A stretch of 64,000 nt of DNA from Limnobacter olei. GTDB lineage: Bacteria > Pseudomonadota > Gammaproteobacteria > Burkholderiales > Burkholderiaceae_B. Made by a program: the position numbers and the translations under genes. This document shows positions 9,200-19,103 of this stretch, one piece after another. The stretch covers positions 97,402 to 161,401 of the forward strand of contig NZ_JARFJD010000003.1 in assembly GCF_029087225.1 (NCBI RefSeq). The letters run 5' to 3'. Within the stretch, counting starts at the first letter, position 1, and every line of letters begins with the position of its first letter. The notes beneath the pieces are model-generated. The model ran no database searches. It was not told the DNA's origin and worked only from the letters and a program-made list of their open reading frames with translations.

Positions 9200-9832
9200 T
9201 CAGGGGTTCCATCTTAAAAAATTGGAATACAGCCTTAAGCCGTCCTCCGCACTTTTTTCAGGATGAAACTGTGTTGCAAAGATGTTATCCCGTGCAATGG
9301 CGCAGGTAAAGCGAACACCGTAGTCTGTTTCACCCGCAACGTGTTCTGGATTCACCGGGTTGACGTGATAACTGTGAACAAAATAAAACCATGCGCCGTT
9401 TTCAATGCCAGCCCACATGGGGTGCTTTGTGCGCTGGTTCACCTGGTTCCAGCCCATGTGGGGCACCTTCAAGCCACACTCTACAGTCAGGCGGGGATCA
9501 AACTTCACCACGTCGCCCGCAAACAGGGAAAGGCATTCGGCAGGACCCTCGGCGCTACGTTCCATCATCATTTGCTCGCCAACGCACACGCCAAACAAGG
9601 GTTTTGATTCAGCAGCGCGGTACACGGCTTGCATCAAACCTGATTCCCGAAGTGCTTTCATGCAGTCTGGCATGGCACCCTGCCCAGGCAGCACCACCCG
9701 GCTGGCCCGATCGATCAAGGCAGGGTCGTCGGTGATCTGGATTTCCTGATTGTCGAGCTTTACATGTTGCAAGGCCTGGGCAACCGAACGCAGGTTGCCC
9801 ATGCCGTAATCAACGACGGCAACTAGACTCAC
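9200..9832 (-). CDS. hisH: Imidazole glycerol phosphate synthase, glutaminase subunit
   Basis: HisH (210 residues) is a class I glutamine amidotransferase that feeds ammonia to HisF. The nucleophile is C83 in FGVCVGEQM, with H190 and E192 in QFHPEKS completing the triad. The VVDYGMGNL start is typical. The start codon is GTG and overlaps the hisB stop codon as GTGA (9829-9832), which supports coupled translation. Gene order hisB-hisH-hisA-hisF matches the order of assembly of the synthase pathway. Confidence 0.98.
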   Translation of the reverse strand: MSLVAVVDYGMGNLRSVAQALQHVKLDNQEIQITDDPALIDRASRVVLPGQGAMPDCMKALRESGLMQAVYRAAESKPLFGVCVGEQMMMERSAEGPAECLSLFAGDVVKFDPRLTVECGLKVPHMGWNQVNQRTKHPMWAGIENGAWFYFVHSYHVNPVNPEHVAGETDYGVRFTCAIARDNIFATQFHPEKSAEDGLRLYSNFLRWNP

Positions 9833-10416
9833 AAAGCACCTTTGGTACTGGGAATGGCACCCTGTTGACGTTCATCAATCGCAACTGCCATGCGCAATGC
9901 ACGGCCAAAAGCCTTGAACACAGTTTCACACTGGTGGTGTGAGTTCACACCTTTCAGATTGTCAATGTGCAAGGTGCACAGGGCGTGGTTCACAAAACCC
10001 TGGAAAAATTCAAACACCAAATCCACATCGAAGGCGCCAATGCTGGCCCTGGTGAACGGAATATCCTGATGCAATCCGGGACGCCCGGACAGATCGATCA
10101 CCACGCGCGACAGGGCTTCGTCCAGCGGCACATAGCTGTGGCCGTAACGCACAATTCCTTTTTTGTCGCCCAGAGCTTTCGTGAAGGCCATACCCAAGGT
10201 AATGCCGGTGTCTTCCACAGTGTGGTGAGCATCAATGTGCAGATCACCCTTGGCCACAATGTGAAGATCGAACAGGCCGTGGCGCGAAATTTGTTCCAGC
10301 ATGTGGTCCAAAAATGGCACACCCGTGTCGAGGTGGCGTTCACCTGTACCGTCCAGATTGATTTTCACGGTGATCTGGGTTTCCAGGGTATTGCGGGTAA
10401 CTTCTGCGGTTCTCAT
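9829..10416 (-). CDS. hisB: Imidazoleglycerol-phosphate dehydratase
   Basis: This 195-residue protein is the monofunctional dehydratase that converts imidazole glycerol phosphate to imidazole acetol phosphate with two manganese ions. The duplicated metal-binding histidine motifs are seen as [10 protein letters not shown] and the later [12 protein letters not shown], along with [13 protein letters not shown]. There is no fused histidinol-phosphatase domain, unlike the enterobacterial HisB, so that phosphatase must be encoded elsewhere. It lies 14 bases downstream of hisC. Confidence 0.98.
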   Translation of the reverse strand: MRTAEVTRNTLETQITVKINLDGTGERHLDTGVPFLDHMLEQISRHGLFDLHIVAKGDLHIDAHHTVEDTGITLGMAFTKALGDKKGIVRYGHSYVPLDEALSRVVIDLSGRPGLHQDIPFTRASIGAFDVDLVFEFFQGFVNHALCTLHIDNLKGVNSHHQCETVFKAFGRALRMAVAIDERQQGAIPSTKGAL

Positions 10417-10430
10417 GATTGTCTAAAATG

Positions 10431-11531
10431 TTATGCGGCCTTGGTGGCCACTTCGTCGATGGATTGTTGCACAGCCACCAAAAACTGCTGATTCTCTTGC
10501 TCAGTGCTCACGGTAACGCGCAAGCAGTTTTGCAACAAGGGGTGGGCCTTGCCCACGTATTTCACCAAGATACCCTTGTTTTTCAGGGCTTCAAAGACTT
10601 CAAGCGCATTCGGGATGCGGAAAAGTACAAAATTGGCGTAAGAATCAAACACTTCAACGTCGCCATTGGATGTTTTGAGGTTTTTCAGGGATTCGGTCAG
10701 CACATCGCGCTGATCGCGCAGCAGCCTGGCCTGGGTCTCAAAGGCTTCAAAATGCTCGAGCGCAAACTGAACCGCAATTCGAGTAAGTACATTCACGTTG
10801 TACGGCGGGCGTACTTTGTCGATTTGCTCAACCCAGGCGGGGCTGGCCACGGCATAACCCAAACGCGCACCAGCCAAACCAAGCTTCGAGAAAGTGCGCA
10901 GCACCAGAACGTTGGGAAATTCAAGGACCCGGGCCATGAAGGATGCATCGGCGAAAGCCTCATAGGCCTCATCCACCACCACCAAGCCAGGCGTGGCCTC
11001 AATAATCTGCACAATTTCAGCTTCGCGCAACGCCACGCCGGTGGGGTTGTTGGGGTAGGCCAAAAACACCACTTTGGGCTGATTGGTCGCAATCGCTTTC
11101 AGCATGGCCGGCATGTTCAGCGTGAAGTCGGGGTTCAGGTCGACTCCCACAAAACGGGCATGGCTCCATTGGCTGTACACGGCATACATCACGAAGGTGG
11201 GCACGGGCGAAAGCACCGCATCACCAGGCATGCAGCAGGCACGAATAATCAGATCGATCAGTTCATCCGAGCCATTTCCAAACAACACATGCGCCGCTTT
11301 GGGAATGGCCGTGCAGGCGCGCAAGGCTGCTTCCAGCTCCAGTGCTTTGGGCGCGGGGTAGCGGTTCAGTTCCGCAGTTTTTAATTGCTGCGCAAGCTCA
11401 TCCAGCAAAGCTGCAGGCATGCCCTGGGGGTTCTCCATGGCATCCAGCTTTAACATGCCGGCCGAAGGAGCCACCACGTAAGCATTGGTGGCCTGCACAT
11501 CAGCACGAATTGTTTTTTGAAGTAGGCTCAT
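10431..11531 (-). CDS. hisC: Histidinol-phosphate aminotransferase
   Basis: HisC (366 residues) is a PLP-dependent class I/II aminotransferase that converts imidazole acetol phosphate to histidinol phosphate. The PLP lysine is K216 in RTFSKLGLAGARLGYA, with YPNNPTG at 159-165 and D187 in VVVDEAYEAF binding the cofactor. Its place between hisD and hisB supports the histidine role over related aromatic or cobalamin aminotransferases. Seven bases separate it from hisD. Confidence 0.96.
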   Translation of the reverse strand: MSLLQKTIRADVQATNAYVVAPSAGMLKLDAMENPQGMPAALLDELAQQLKTAELNRYPAPKALELEAALRACTAIPKAAHVLFGNGSDELIDLIIRACCMPGDAVLSPVPTFVMYAVYSQWSHARFVGVDLNPDFTLNMPAMLKAIATNQPKVVFLAYPNNPTGVALREAEIVQIIEATPGLVVVDEAYEAFADASFMARVLEFPNVLVLRTFSKLGLAGARLGYAVASPAWVEQIDKVRPPYNVNVLTRIAVQFALEHFEAFETQARLLRDQRDVLTESLKNLKTSNGDVEVFDSYANFVLFRIPNALEVFEALKNKGILVKYVGKAHPLLQNCLRVTVSTEQENQQFLVAVQQSIDEVATKAA

Positions 11532-11538
11532 GGTGCGC

Positions 11539-12861
11539 TTAGTCTGCCTTTCTGAATTTCGGGCCTACGCGATACTCGGCAGAGCGCGCGTGGGCTGGCA
11601 GGCCTTCGCCATAGGCCAACTCGGCAGCCACCTCACCCAAAGTGCTGGCACCTTCACGGCTGGCAAAAATAATGCTGCTGCGCTTCTGAAAGTCGTACAC
11701 ACCCAAGGGTGAGCTGAACCGTGCCGTACCCGCAGTGGGTAACACGTGGTTGGGGCCAGCGCAATAATCGCCCAGCGATTCGCTGCTGTAAGGCCCCATG
11801 AAAATGGCACCGGCGTGGCGTAACTTCCCAACCCATGCGTCCGGGTCTTGCACACTCAATTCCAGGTGTTCGGGTGCAATCTGATTGCTCAGCTCGCAGG
11901 CTTCTTCCATGCTGCGCACCTGAATCAAGGCACCGCGATTCTTCAGCGATGTAGCAATCACAGTGGCACGCGGCATGGTGTCCATGAGGCGTTTGATACT
12001 GGCCTGAACATTGTCGAGAAATTCCTTGCTGGGGCTCAACAAAATGGACTGCGCCATTTCATCGTGTTCAGCCTGGCTAAACAGGTCCATGGCGATCCAG
12101 TCCGCATTGGTGCTGCCGTCGCAAATCACGAGAATTTCAGAAGGACCAGCAATCATGTCGATGCCGACTGCACCAAACACGCGGCGCTTTGCTTCGGCCA
12201 CATAGGCATTGCCTGGGCCCACAATTTTGTCCACACGCGGCACGGTTTGCGTGCCATAGGCCAATGCAGCCACCGCCTGCGCCCCACCAATGGTGAATAC
12301 GCGGTCAACGCCGGCCAAGTGCGCAGCGGCCAACACCATTTGGTTTTTCACGCCACTGGGTGTGGGCACCACCATGATCACTTCTTTTACGCCAGCCACT
12401 TTGGCGGGTACGGCATTCATCAGCACGGAAGACGGGTACGCCGCCTTGCCACCGGGCACATACAAACCGGCGCGATCAAGCGGCGTGACACGTTGCCCCA
12501 GGCGGGTGCCGTCGGCCTCGGTGAATTCCCAGCTTTCGGCTACCTGCCGCTCGTGAAATGCACGCACGCGTTGCGCGGCCACTTTCAAAGCCTCGCGCTG
12601 GGCGGAATCCAGCGTGTCGAAAGCAAGCTTGAGCTCATCTTGGCCAATTTCCAACTCGGCTGCGCTGTTGGCTTTCACTCGGTCAAATTTCTCGGTGAAC
12701 TCCAAAAGGGCTTCATCGCCACGTTTTCGCACTGCATGAATAATGTCTGCCACCGCACCTTCTACATGCGGATCGCGTTGTTCTTCATAGGCGAGCAATG
12801 CACGAAACTGCTCGACAAAGTTGGCATCTTCTGTAGACAATCGACGAATTTGGGAAGACAT
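11539..12861 (-). CDS. hisD: Histidinol dehydrogenase
   Basis: HisD (440 residues) performs the last two oxidations, histidinol to histidine, using two NAD and a zinc ion. The family signature around [15 protein letters not shown] is present, as are the catalytic [12 protein letters not shown] histidine region and the late EHLELSV zinc-ligand block. The 440-residue length is normal. It follows hisG by 20 bases. A long frame on the opposite strand across this gene is a coding shadow only. Confidence 0.98.
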   Translation of the reverse strand: MSSQIRRLSTEDANFVEQFRALLAYEEQRDPHVEGAVADIIHAVRKRGDEALLEFTEKFDRVKANSAAELEIGQDELKLAFDTLDSAQREALKVAAQRVRAFHERQVAESWEFTEADGTRLGQRVTPLDRAGLYVPGGKAAYPSSVLMNAVPAKVAGVKEVIMVVPTPSGVKNQMVLAAAHLAGVDRVFTIGGAQAVAALAYGTQTVPRVDKIVGPGNAYVAEAKRRVFGAVGIDMIAGPSEILVICDGSTNADWIAMDLFSQAEHDEMAQSILLSPSKEFLDNVQASIKRLMDTMPRATVIATSLKNRGALIQVRSMEEACELSNQIAPEHLELSVQDPDAWVGKLRHAGAIFMGPYSSESLGDYCAGPNHVLPTAGTARFSSPLGVYDFQKRSSIIFASREGASTLGEVAAELAYGEGLPAHARSAEYRVGPKFRKAD

Positions 12862-12881
12862 TGTTTACTACCTTTAAAATT

Positions 12882-13517
12882 TCACGCTACTGCTTGGGTG
12901 AACACATCCAGAATCGGCTGCAAAGCCTCGTACTTCATTTTCAATGCCGCCTGGTTGACCACCAAACGGGAAGATATTTCACAAATTTCCTCAACCTCGA
13001 CCAGCTTGTTGGCACGCAAGGTTGAACCGGTGCTGACCAAATCGACGATGGCATCGGCCAGGCCCACCAGTGGTGCCAGTTCCATGGAGCCATACAACTT
13101 GATCAAGTCCACATGCACCCCACGGTTGGCAAAGTGCTCGCGGGCACTGTTGACATACTTGGTAGCGATGCGCAAACGCGCACCCTGCTTGACTGCGCTG
13201 GCATAGTCGAAGCCCTCAGGGGCTGCCACGCACAATCGGCATTTGGCAATATTCAGGTCAAGCGGCTGGTACAAGCCCGCACCGGAATGTTCAATCAGCA
13301 CGTCTTTTCCGGCCACGCCCAAATCGGCGGCCCCGTGCTGCACATAGGTGGGTACATCGGTTGCGCGCACGATGATGATTTGCACATCGGCACGGTTGGT
13401 ACCAATAATGAGCTTGCGCGATTTTTCGGGGTCCTCGGACGGCACAATGCCCGCTTTCTCCAGCAGGGGCAGCGTTTCCTCAAAAATGCGTCCCTTGGAC
13501 AGGGCCAGTGTAATCAT
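12882..13517 (-). CDS. hisG: ATP phosphoribosyltransferase, short form
   Basis: HisG (211 residues) catalyses the committed step, joining ATP and PRPP. It is the short form: it ends soon after the PRPP-binding region ([12 protein letters not shown]) and lacks the C-terminal ACT-like regulatory domain. Short HisG proteins work as a complex with HisZ, a histidyl-tRNA-synthetase-like regulator; no hisZ is in this window, so one is expected elsewhere. The start overlaps the murA stop by four bases (ATGA), tying histidine synthesis to the upstream cell wall gene. Confidence 0.97.
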   Translation of the reverse strand: MITLALSKGRIFEETLPLLEKAGIVPSEDPEKSRKLIIGTNRADVQIIIVRATDVPTYVQHGAADLGVAGKDVLIEHSGAGLYQPLDLNIAKCRLCVAAPEGFDYASAVKQGARLRIATKYVNSAREHFANRGVHVDLIKLYGSMELAPLVGLADAIVDLVSTGSTLRANKLVEVEEICEISSRLVVNQAALKMKYEALQPILDVFTQAVA

Positions 13518-14770
13518 TGGGCTACTCTCGTCACATCTGCGCCCAGTTTGCGCAGCTTCTCTTCCATTCTGTCATACCCGCGATCCAGGTGATAAATGCG
13601 GTCAATTCGCGTTTCATCGCTGGCAGCCAAACCAGCAATCACCAGGCCAGCAGAGGCGCGCAGGTCGGTGGCCATCACCGTGGCGCCATCCAGCCGTTCA
13701 ACGCCTTTGATAATCGCCGTGTGGCCTTCAATTTCAATGTTGGCCCCCAGGCGCACCATTTCCTGAACGTGCATGAAGCGGTTCTCGAAAATGGTTTCGT
13801 TGACCACTGCTGTACCATCGGCCACACAGTTCACTGCCATCAGCTGGGCCTGCATGTCCGTGGCAAAGCCGGGAAATGGCGCTGTGCGCGCACCCACTGC
13901 CTTGGGACGTGTGTTCATGCTGGCATGAATTTTTGTGCCGTCCACTTCAATGCTCACACCCGCCGTGCGCAGTTTTTCTATGGTTGCGTCCATGCTGTCT
14001 GCGTCGGTGTTGTTCAAGGTAATGTTGCCACCGCAGGCTGCCACAGCACACAGAAAGGTGCCCGCCTCAATTCGATCAGGCATCACTTGGTATTCGCAAC
14101 CATGCAGCTTTTCAACGCCATGAACGGTAATGGTATCGGTGCCAATACCTTCAATTCTTGCGCCCATCTTCACGAGCATTTTCGCCAGGTCCACCACTTC
14201 AGGCTCACGGGCGGCATTTTCGATGATGGTAGTACCTTCAGCCAAAGCGGCTGCCATCATCAGGTTCTCAGTACCGGTCACGGTCACCATGTCGGTCACA
14301 ATGCGCGCGCCCTTCAGGCGCTTCGCCTTGGCATGAATGTAACCTTTTTCAATGGTAATTTCGGCACCCATGGCCTGCAGGCCTTTGATGTGCTGATCAA
14401 CCGGGCGCTGCCCGATGGCACAGCCACCAGGCAAGCTCACGCTGGCCTCACCAAAACGGGCCACCAAGGGGCCTAGCACCAAAATACTGGCGCGCATGGT
14501 TTTCACCAAATCGTAGCTGGCGATGGGCTCCGAAATTTCTTCTGCCCGCAAGGCCAGTTGGTTTTCACCATGCCAAAAACACTGAACACCCATGGAGCCC
14601 AGCAAGCGCAGGCAAGTGTTGATGTCGCGCAGGCGGGGCACATTGGTAATGGTGACCGGTTCGGCGGTCAGCAAACTTGCACACAAAATGGGCAAGGCCG
14701 CATTCTTCGCGCCAGAAATCGACACTTCTCCGTGAAGCGGCTTTCCGCCACGAACCAAAAATGAATCCAT
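13514..14770 (-). CDS. murA: UDP-N-acetylglucosamine 1-carboxyvinyltransferase
   Basis: MurA (418 residues) transfers enolpyruvate from PEP to UDP-GlcNAc, the first committed step of peptidoglycan synthesis in the cytoplasm. The catalytic cysteine, the target of fosfomycin, is C117 in [15 protein letters not shown]. The N-terminal [14 protein letters not shown] block is typical. Presence of Cys and not Asp at this site predicts ordinary fosfomycin sensitivity at the target level. It lies 16 bases downstream of ibaG, the usual pairing in proteobacteria. Confidence 0.98.
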   Translation of the reverse strand: MDSFLVRGGKPLHGEVSISGAKNAALPILCASLLTAEPVTITNVPRLRDINTCLRLLGSMGVQCFWHGENQLALRAEEISEPIASYDLVKTMRASILVLGPLVARFGEASVSLPGGCAIGQRPVDQHIKGLQAMGAEITIEKGYIHAKAKRLKGARIVTDMVTVTGTENLMMAAALAEGTTIIENAAREPEVVDLAKMLVKMGARIEGIGTDTITVHGVEKLHGCEYQVMPDRIEAGTFLCAVAACGGNITLNNTDADSMDATIEKLRTAGVSIEVDGTKIHASMNTRPKAVGARTAPFPGFATDMQAQLMAVNCVADGTAVVNETIFENRFMHVQEMVRLGANIEIEGHTAIIKGVERLDGATVMATDLRASAGLVIAGLAASDETRIDRIYHLDRGYDRMEEKLRKLGADVTRVAQ

Positions 14771-14786
14771 TGAAGGGCAGTCCTTT

Positions 14787-15029
14787 TTACACTTGTTGTT
14801 GAGCCCATTCCGCGGGCGTCAATGTTTTCATCGACAGGGCGTGAATCTCGGCACGCATTCTGTCACCCAGTACTGCATACACTTTTTGATGGCGCTGAAT
14901 GGCACGCAGTCCTTCAAACGCACTGGCCACGATGACCGCCTCAAAATGCTGACCGTCACCAGACACGGTGAGGTGCTCACATTCCAAGCCCTGCGCAATA
15001 TAGCCGCGAACGGTTTCAGGCAACAACAT
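14787..15029 (-). CDS. ibaG: BolA-family protein IbaG
   Basis: This 80-residue protein belongs to the BolA family, small class II KH-like proteins that bind [2Fe-2S] clusters with monothiol glutaredoxins. The core [20 protein letters not shown], with its conserved histidines, and the C-terminal [16 protein letters not shown] pattern fit. The place immediately upstream of murA and downstream of transport genes is that of ibaG (yrbA), so this paralogue name is chosen over bolA. Confidence 0.92.
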   Translation of the reverse strand: MLLPETVRGYIAQGLECEHLTVSGDGQHFEAVIVASAFEGLRAIQRHQKVYAVLGDRMRAEIHALSMKTLTPAEWAQQQV

Positions 15030-15062
15030 GATTTTTCCTATCCTTTTGATTCAACAGCACTA

Positions 15063-15818
15063 TTATCCCCTCAATTTGTAACCAGAGGTCACCATGCGCA
15101 TCGCAATTACGGTCAAAACCACCCAGGCAGAAAGGCCAATGGCCAAGCTGAACCAGGGACTAACATCGCTGACGCCGAAAAAACCGTAGCGAAAACCGTC
15201 GATGAGGTAGAAAAACGGATTGAAATGCGACACGGTTTGCCACACGGCCGGCAGGGAGTGAATGGAATAGAACACACCCGACAAAAAAGTGGCCGGCATA
15301 ATGATGAAGTTCTGGAAGGCGGCCAGTTGGTCGAATTTTTCAGCCCAAATACCGGCAATTACCCCCATGGTACCCAGCAAGGCTGAACCTACCAATGCGT
15401 GTACAAGAATCCACACCGGGTTGTACACATGCAAGCCGACAAACGCCACCGTGACCAACAAAACCCCCAAGCCAACCGCGATGCCACGGGCCATGGAGGC
15501 CAGCACGTAAGCAGAGAAAAACTCCAGATGTGACAAAGGCGGCAACAGCACGAACACCAGATTGCCTGTGATTTTTGACTGAATTAAGCTTGAAGAAGAG
15601 TTGGCAAACGCGTTCTGAAGCACCGACATCATCACCAAACCAGGCACCAGGAATGCGGCATAACTCACGCCGGGATAAGGCTCTACTTTGCCATCCAGTA
15701 CATGCGAGAAAATCATGAGGTAAAGCAAGGCTGTAACCACTGGGGCCAGCACGGTTTGAAAACTGACCTTCCAGAAACGAAGAATCTCTTTCTTGAACAA
15801 GGTTTGCCAACCAGTCAT
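15063..15818 (-). CDS. ABC-2 type transporter permease
   Basis: This 251-residue integral membrane protein has about six hydrophobic segments and the ABC-2 family features, including a start with the cytoplasmic FKKEILRFWKV helix and conserved FLSGVFYSIHSLP near the C-terminal third. It resembles the YadH branch. It should form an exporter with the ATPase encoded just upstream, whose stop codon it overlaps by four bases. The substrate is unknown; the setting between mla genes and ibaG-murA suggests an envelope component. Confidence 0.9.
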   Translation of the reverse strand: MTGWQTLFKKEILRFWKVSFQTVLAPVVTALLYLMIFSHVLDGKVEPYPGVSYAAFLVPGLVMMSVLQNAFANSSSSLIQSKITGNLVFVLLPPLSHLEFFSAYVLASMARGIAVGLGVLLVTVAFVGLHVYNPVWILVHALVGSALLGTMGVIAGIWAEKFDQLAAFQNFIIMPATFLSGVFYSIHSLPAVWQTVSHFNPFFYLIDGFRYGFFGVSDVSPWFSLAIGLSAWVVLTVIAMRMVTSGYKLRG

Positions 15819-16723
15819 TTGGCACCCCCACTCATCAGTTGCACAAATACCTCTTCAAGATCTGGTTTTTCGATACTGCACTCCAATACATCCAAGTGGT
15901 CTTTGCGACATTGCGCAAGTATTTGCTCGATTTCTGCAGGTCCATTCAATGCCAAGGTGTAACGCCCTTCACTGACCTGAGCCTTCAATACCTTGGCTTG
16001 CAGGCTGGCGGGCAACACACCATTCAACTGCATGTTCAGGGTTTGATTGGCATGCTTTTTCAACAGGTTTGGCGTGGTGTCCACAGTCAGTACCTCGCCC
16101 TTTTTCAACATGGCGATGCGATTACACAGGGTTTCTGCCTCTTCAAGGTAATGCGTGGTCAGCAGAATTGTGTGTCCCTTTTGGTTCAGGCCAGCAATGA
16201 ATTTCCAAAGCGTTTGACGCAGTTCCACATCAACACCTGCAGTAGGCTCGTCCAGCACAATCACCGGCGGCTTGTGAACCAGGGCCTGGGCAACCATCAC
16301 ACGGCGCTTCATGCCGCCCGACAAGGTGCGCATATTGTTGTCAGCCTTGTCCATGAGGCTCAGCGAGTGCAATAGTTCGTCAATCCAGTCGTCGTTCTTC
16401 TTCAAGCCAAAATAGCCTGACTGAAAACGCAAGGTTTCCCGCACCGAAAAAAACGGGTCAAAAACCAGTTCTTGGGGCACTATGCCAATGCTTCGGCGCG
16501 CATCGCGAAACTGATCCACCACGTCAAAACCCATGACCTTGGCTGCACCCGTGCTGGCCCGGCTTAGACCGGCAATAATATTAATCAGTGTGGTTTTGCC
16601 GGCGCCATTGGGGCCGAGCAAGGCGAAAAATTCCCCTTCCTGAACTGTGAGCGACACATTGTTCAAGGAACGGAATTCACCAAAATATTTGGATACCGAG
16701 CTTAGCTCTAGTGCAAACGACAT
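15815..16723 (-). CDS. ABC transporter ATP-binding protein
   Basis: The 302-residue ATPase has Walker [12 protein letters not shown], signature LSGGMKRRV and Walker B VIVLDEPTAGVD, and a C-terminal extension of about 70 residues typical of the DrrA/YadG branch that pairs with ABC-2 permeases. The ATG at 16723 with GAGAAG upstream is preferred to a GTG four codons earlier at 16735. It overlaps the permease start by four bases, so the two are coupled. Export of a lipid or polysaccharide is possible, but nothing in the sequence fixes the substrate. Confidence 0.93.
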   Translation of the reverse strand: MSFALELSSVSKYFGEFRSLNNVSLTVQEGEFFALLGPNGAGKTTLINIIAGLSRASTGAAKVMGFDVVDQFRDARRSIGIVPQELVFDPFFSVRETLRFQSGYFGLKKNDDWIDELLHSLSLMDKADNNMRTLSGGMKRRVMVAQALVHKPPVIVLDEPTAGVDVELRQTLWKFIAGLNQKGHTILLTTHYLEEAETLCNRIAMLKKGEVLTVDTTPNLLKKHANQTLNMQLNGVLPASLQAKVLKAQVSEGRYTLALNGPAEIEQILAQCRKDHLDVLECSIEKPDLEEVFVQLMSGGAK

Positions 16724-16756
16724 GACTTCTCGCACCCATGAAAGGTGCTACAGGTT

Positions 16757-17008
16757 TTAGGAGAAGAGAGATTGTACTCCGTAGGCAGCAATCAAACTGT
16801 TCAGCTGCGCAGGAGGATGTTGGAGTTCAAGGGTTTTGTCTGATTTAAGCACTCGCTTGGCCGCGAGAATGACGGCCAATGCGGTGGAGTCCACATGCTT
16901 GACTTCGGAAAAGTCGATGACATGGTCGCCCAAGGCGAATGCCCTGGCGACCTCGGCGATCACTTGGTCTCCGTTGCGAACGGTAATTTGATCAACCGAC
17001 ACCTTCAT
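16757..17008 (-). CDS. mlaB: STAS-domain protein MlaB
   Basis: This 83-residue protein is a lone STAS domain, with the HVIDFSEVKHVDSTALAVIL core (about residues 29-48) where anti-sigma-factor antagonists carry their serine. In the Mla system MlaB binds the ATPase MlaF and is needed for activity of the inner membrane MlaFEDB complex. It directly follows mlaC with a one-base gap, and the whole cluster is mla, so the assignment is firm despite low sequence conservation in the family. Confidence 0.9.
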   Translation of the reverse strand: MKVSVDQITVRNGDQVIAEVARAFALGDHVIDFSEVKHVDSTALAVILAAKRVLKSDKTLELQHPPAQLNSLIAAYGVQSLFS

Positions 17009-17009
17009 A

Positions 17010-17633
17010 TCAACCCTTCGCGTTCAGGGTTTTCAAGGTTTGAATCAAACCATCAACCCCTGAGCTGGACAGCACAGTGCCAAACTGGGCTTTGTAGGAA
17101 TCAACCAACCACAGACCCAATACACTCAGGTCATAAATCAGCCATTTGCCGTCTTTCTTTTCGACACGGTAGGCCAAATCCACTGGCGGAGCGCCTTTCT
17201 GAATAACACGGCTATTCACGATCACATCCGTGTCTTCCGGGCGAGCCCGCAGACGGTCTACCTGCAGAGTTTGATCACCCACCTGCGCCAAAGCGCCGGA
17301 ATAGGTTTTCACCAGAAGGGTGCGAAACTCTTTGGTAATTTGCTCGCGCTGCTCTGGCGTGGCTTCGCGCCAAGGCCGACCCACCACCAACTGGGTCATT
17401 TTCCGAAAGTTCACATTGGGCATCACTTTCTGGTCAATCAGGGCATCCAGCTTTTTGGGGTCAGCCAATAGTTCCTGCTTACGCGCCTTGATCTCTGTCA
17501 GCACTTCGTTGCTGAACTTTTCAACAAACTCATTGGCAGGCATATCCTGTGCCATGGCTGGCTGGGCAATCAGGCCAAAACCCAGAGCTGCAGCTGCAAC
17601 CCATTGAAACAACTTGTTCACTGCAATATTCAT
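17010..17633 (-). CDS. mlaC: Periplasmic phospholipid-binding protein MlaC
   Basis: MlaC (207 residues) ferries phospholipids across the periplasm between outer membrane MlaA and inner membrane MlaFEDB. A signal peptide ends at AMA-QD around residue 28. The mature part has the family pattern RKMTQLVVGRPWREATPEQ and the C-terminal WLIYDLSVLGLWLVDSY. It lies between mlaA and mlaB; mlaA is 72 bases upstream. Confidence 0.96.
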   Translation of the reverse strand: MNIAVNKLFQWVAAAALGFGLIAQPAMAQDMPANEFVEKFSNEVLTEIKARKQELLADPKKLDALIDQKVMPNVNFRKMTQLVVGRPWREATPEQREQITKEFRTLLVKTYSGALAQVGDQTLQVDRLRARPEDTDVIVNSRVIQKGAPPVDLAYRVEKKDGKWLIYDLSVLGLWLVDSYKAQFGTVLSSSGVDGLIQTLKTLNAKG

Positions 17634-17705
17634 GATTCTTCCAAAATGCTTGTGGTTAGTCTAAAAACGCAATACCTACCCAAGGGTTGACCACCCCAAA
17701 GCCAA

Positions 17706-18602
17706 TCAGTTCAACAAACCCAAGCCAGACTTGGCCCGCTCGCTTTGCTGCAGGTCGATTGGCAAGCCAATGGGTGAATTTGAGTCGGGCTGAGTATTCG
17801 AGCCCGCGCTGCCCTGTTCAATCTGCATCAACGCAGCCTTGAAGGGTGGAAAGGACTCGGGAATGTGGCTGCGAGACTCTTCTTCGAAATCCTCATAGCC
17901 TTGCTCGTCAGGGTCAGGGGCACCATCTCGTACCAAACTGGCACGGCGCCTCAAGTAAGCGTCGCGCACGAAAGCGTATTGGTCGAGTGCCACGCGTTCT
18001 ACCAGGTCAGTGGCCGGCAACAGACGTGCACGGGTATTCACCACATTCACAACCAGCAAACTATTGCGCACCCTGACGTCGTCATAGTGGTAAAGCGGAT
18101 CAAGCGGCGCATCGACAAGCCGGGCAGGTGCGTCACGCAAGGTACTTGGCCCCAATAGAGGCAACACCAAATAAGGGCCCGAACCCACCCCCCACACGCC
18201 CAAAGTTTGACCGAAATCCTCGTCGTTTTTCTGGAACCCCAATTCTGTGGCCACATCGGCCAAGCCCACAATTCCGATGGTTGTATTCAGGGCAAAACGC
18301 GTGATGTCGCTTCCAGCAGCCTTGGGCTTGCCTTGCAGCAAATTGTTGACTGCTACGCTGATGTCATCAAGGTTGGAAAAGAAATTTCCGATCACGGTTT
18401 TGATTTCGGGCGGCGTTACCTTGTCGTAACCCTGCGCCAGTGGCTTCACCACCGCCTTGTCAACCACTTGGTTAAATCCGTCAACAGAACGGTTGAATCC
18501 TTCCAAGGGGTCTGACTCAGAAGGGGCGCGCATGCTGGTGCATGCGCTGGACAAGCCAAGCACGCCTAGCAGCAAGATCACTTTTCGAATGGACATTAAC
18601 AC
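17706..18602 (-). CDS. mlaA: Outer membrane lipoprotein MlaA (VacJ)
   Basis: MlaA (298 residues) is the outer membrane component that removes mislocalised phospholipid from the outer leaflet together with porins. A lipoprotein signal ends in LSSAC at about residue 21. The core has the VacJ blocks DPLEGFNRSVDGFNQ, NFFSNLDDISVAVNNLL and GPSTLRDA. A Gln/Pro/Ser-rich tail follows. Two starts are possible: GTG at 18602, seven bases after GGGG, or ATG at 18596. In E. coli mlaA is unlinked, while here it sits inside the mla operon, as is common in betaproteobacteria. Confidence 0.95.
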   Translation of the reverse strand: MLMSIRKVILLLGVLGLSSACTSMRAPSESDPLEGFNRSVDGFNQVVDKAVVKPLAQGYDKVTPPEIKTVIGNFFSNLDDISVAVNNLLQGKPKAAGSDITRFALNTTIGIVGLADVATELGFQKNDEDFGQTLGVWGVGSGPYLVLPLLGPSTLRDAPARLVDAPLDPLYHYDDVRVRNSLLVVNVVNTRARLLPATDLVERVALDQYAFVRDAYLRRRASLVRDGAPDPDEQGYEDFEEESRSHIPESFPPFKAALMQIEQGSAGSNTQPDSNSPIGLPIDLQQSERAKSGLGLLN

Positions 18603-18617
18603 TTCAAATCCCCTTCA

Positions 18618-19091
18618 TCACTTTTCGGAGTCGCCTTCCGAGGCTTTGCTAAACAAAAACTGGCTAATCAGATTTTCGAGTACCACCGCAGACTGAGTAC
18701 GCGCAAACTTCTCGCCACCCGCCAGGTTTTCCAGGTCGCCACCTGCTTCAATACCCACATATTGCTCGCCCAGCAAGCCTGAAGTGAGAATTCTAGCTGA
18801 AGAGTCCTTGGGAAACTCGAAGCCCTCCTCCAAATCCAGGGACACGACTGCACGGAATGTGACTGGATCAAGATTGATGTTGGCCACGCGCCCCACGGTA
18901 ACGCCCGCACTTTTGACCGGCGCACGGGGCTTTAGACCACCGATATTGTCAAATTCAGCTGTCACCCGGTATTGGTCACCTGTGGTGAAAGAACTCAAAT
19001 TGCCTGCCTTCAAGGCAAGAAATACCAGGGCTAGTGCACCAATCAGTACAAACAGGCCCACCCAAAAATCCACCGCCGTGTTCTTTTTCAT
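18618..19091 (-). CDS. mlaD: MCE-domain protein MlaD
   Basis: MlaD (157 residues) has one N-terminal membrane helix (about 9-29) and a single MCE domain that forms a periplasmic hexameric ring on the MlaFE transporter and passes lipid to MlaC. The domain shows the YRVTAEFDNIGGLK start and VKSAGVTVGRV block. The C-terminal tail of about 30 residues carries a hydrophobic helix that lines the central pore in known MlaD structures. It lies 12 bases after mlaE. Confidence 0.96.
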   Translation of the reverse strand: MKKNTAVDFWVGLFVLIGALALVFLALKAGNLSSFTTGDQYRVTAEFDNIGGLKPRAPVKSAGVTVGRVANINLDPVTFRAVVSLDLEEGFEFPKDSSARILTSGLLGEQYVGIEAGGDLENLAGGEKFARTQSAVVLENLISQFLFSKASEGDSEK

Positions 19092-19103
19092 ACCTTCAAT
19101 CCG

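Noticed and set aside
10419-11384. Plus-strand open frame of 321 codons opposite hisC
   Set aside because: Shadow of the hisC reading frame; no ribosome binding site and no family features.
11848-13206. Long plus-strand open frame of 452 codons opposite hisD and hisG
   Set aside because: It is antisense to two certain genes, has no recognisable domain and a composition typical of a coding shadow.
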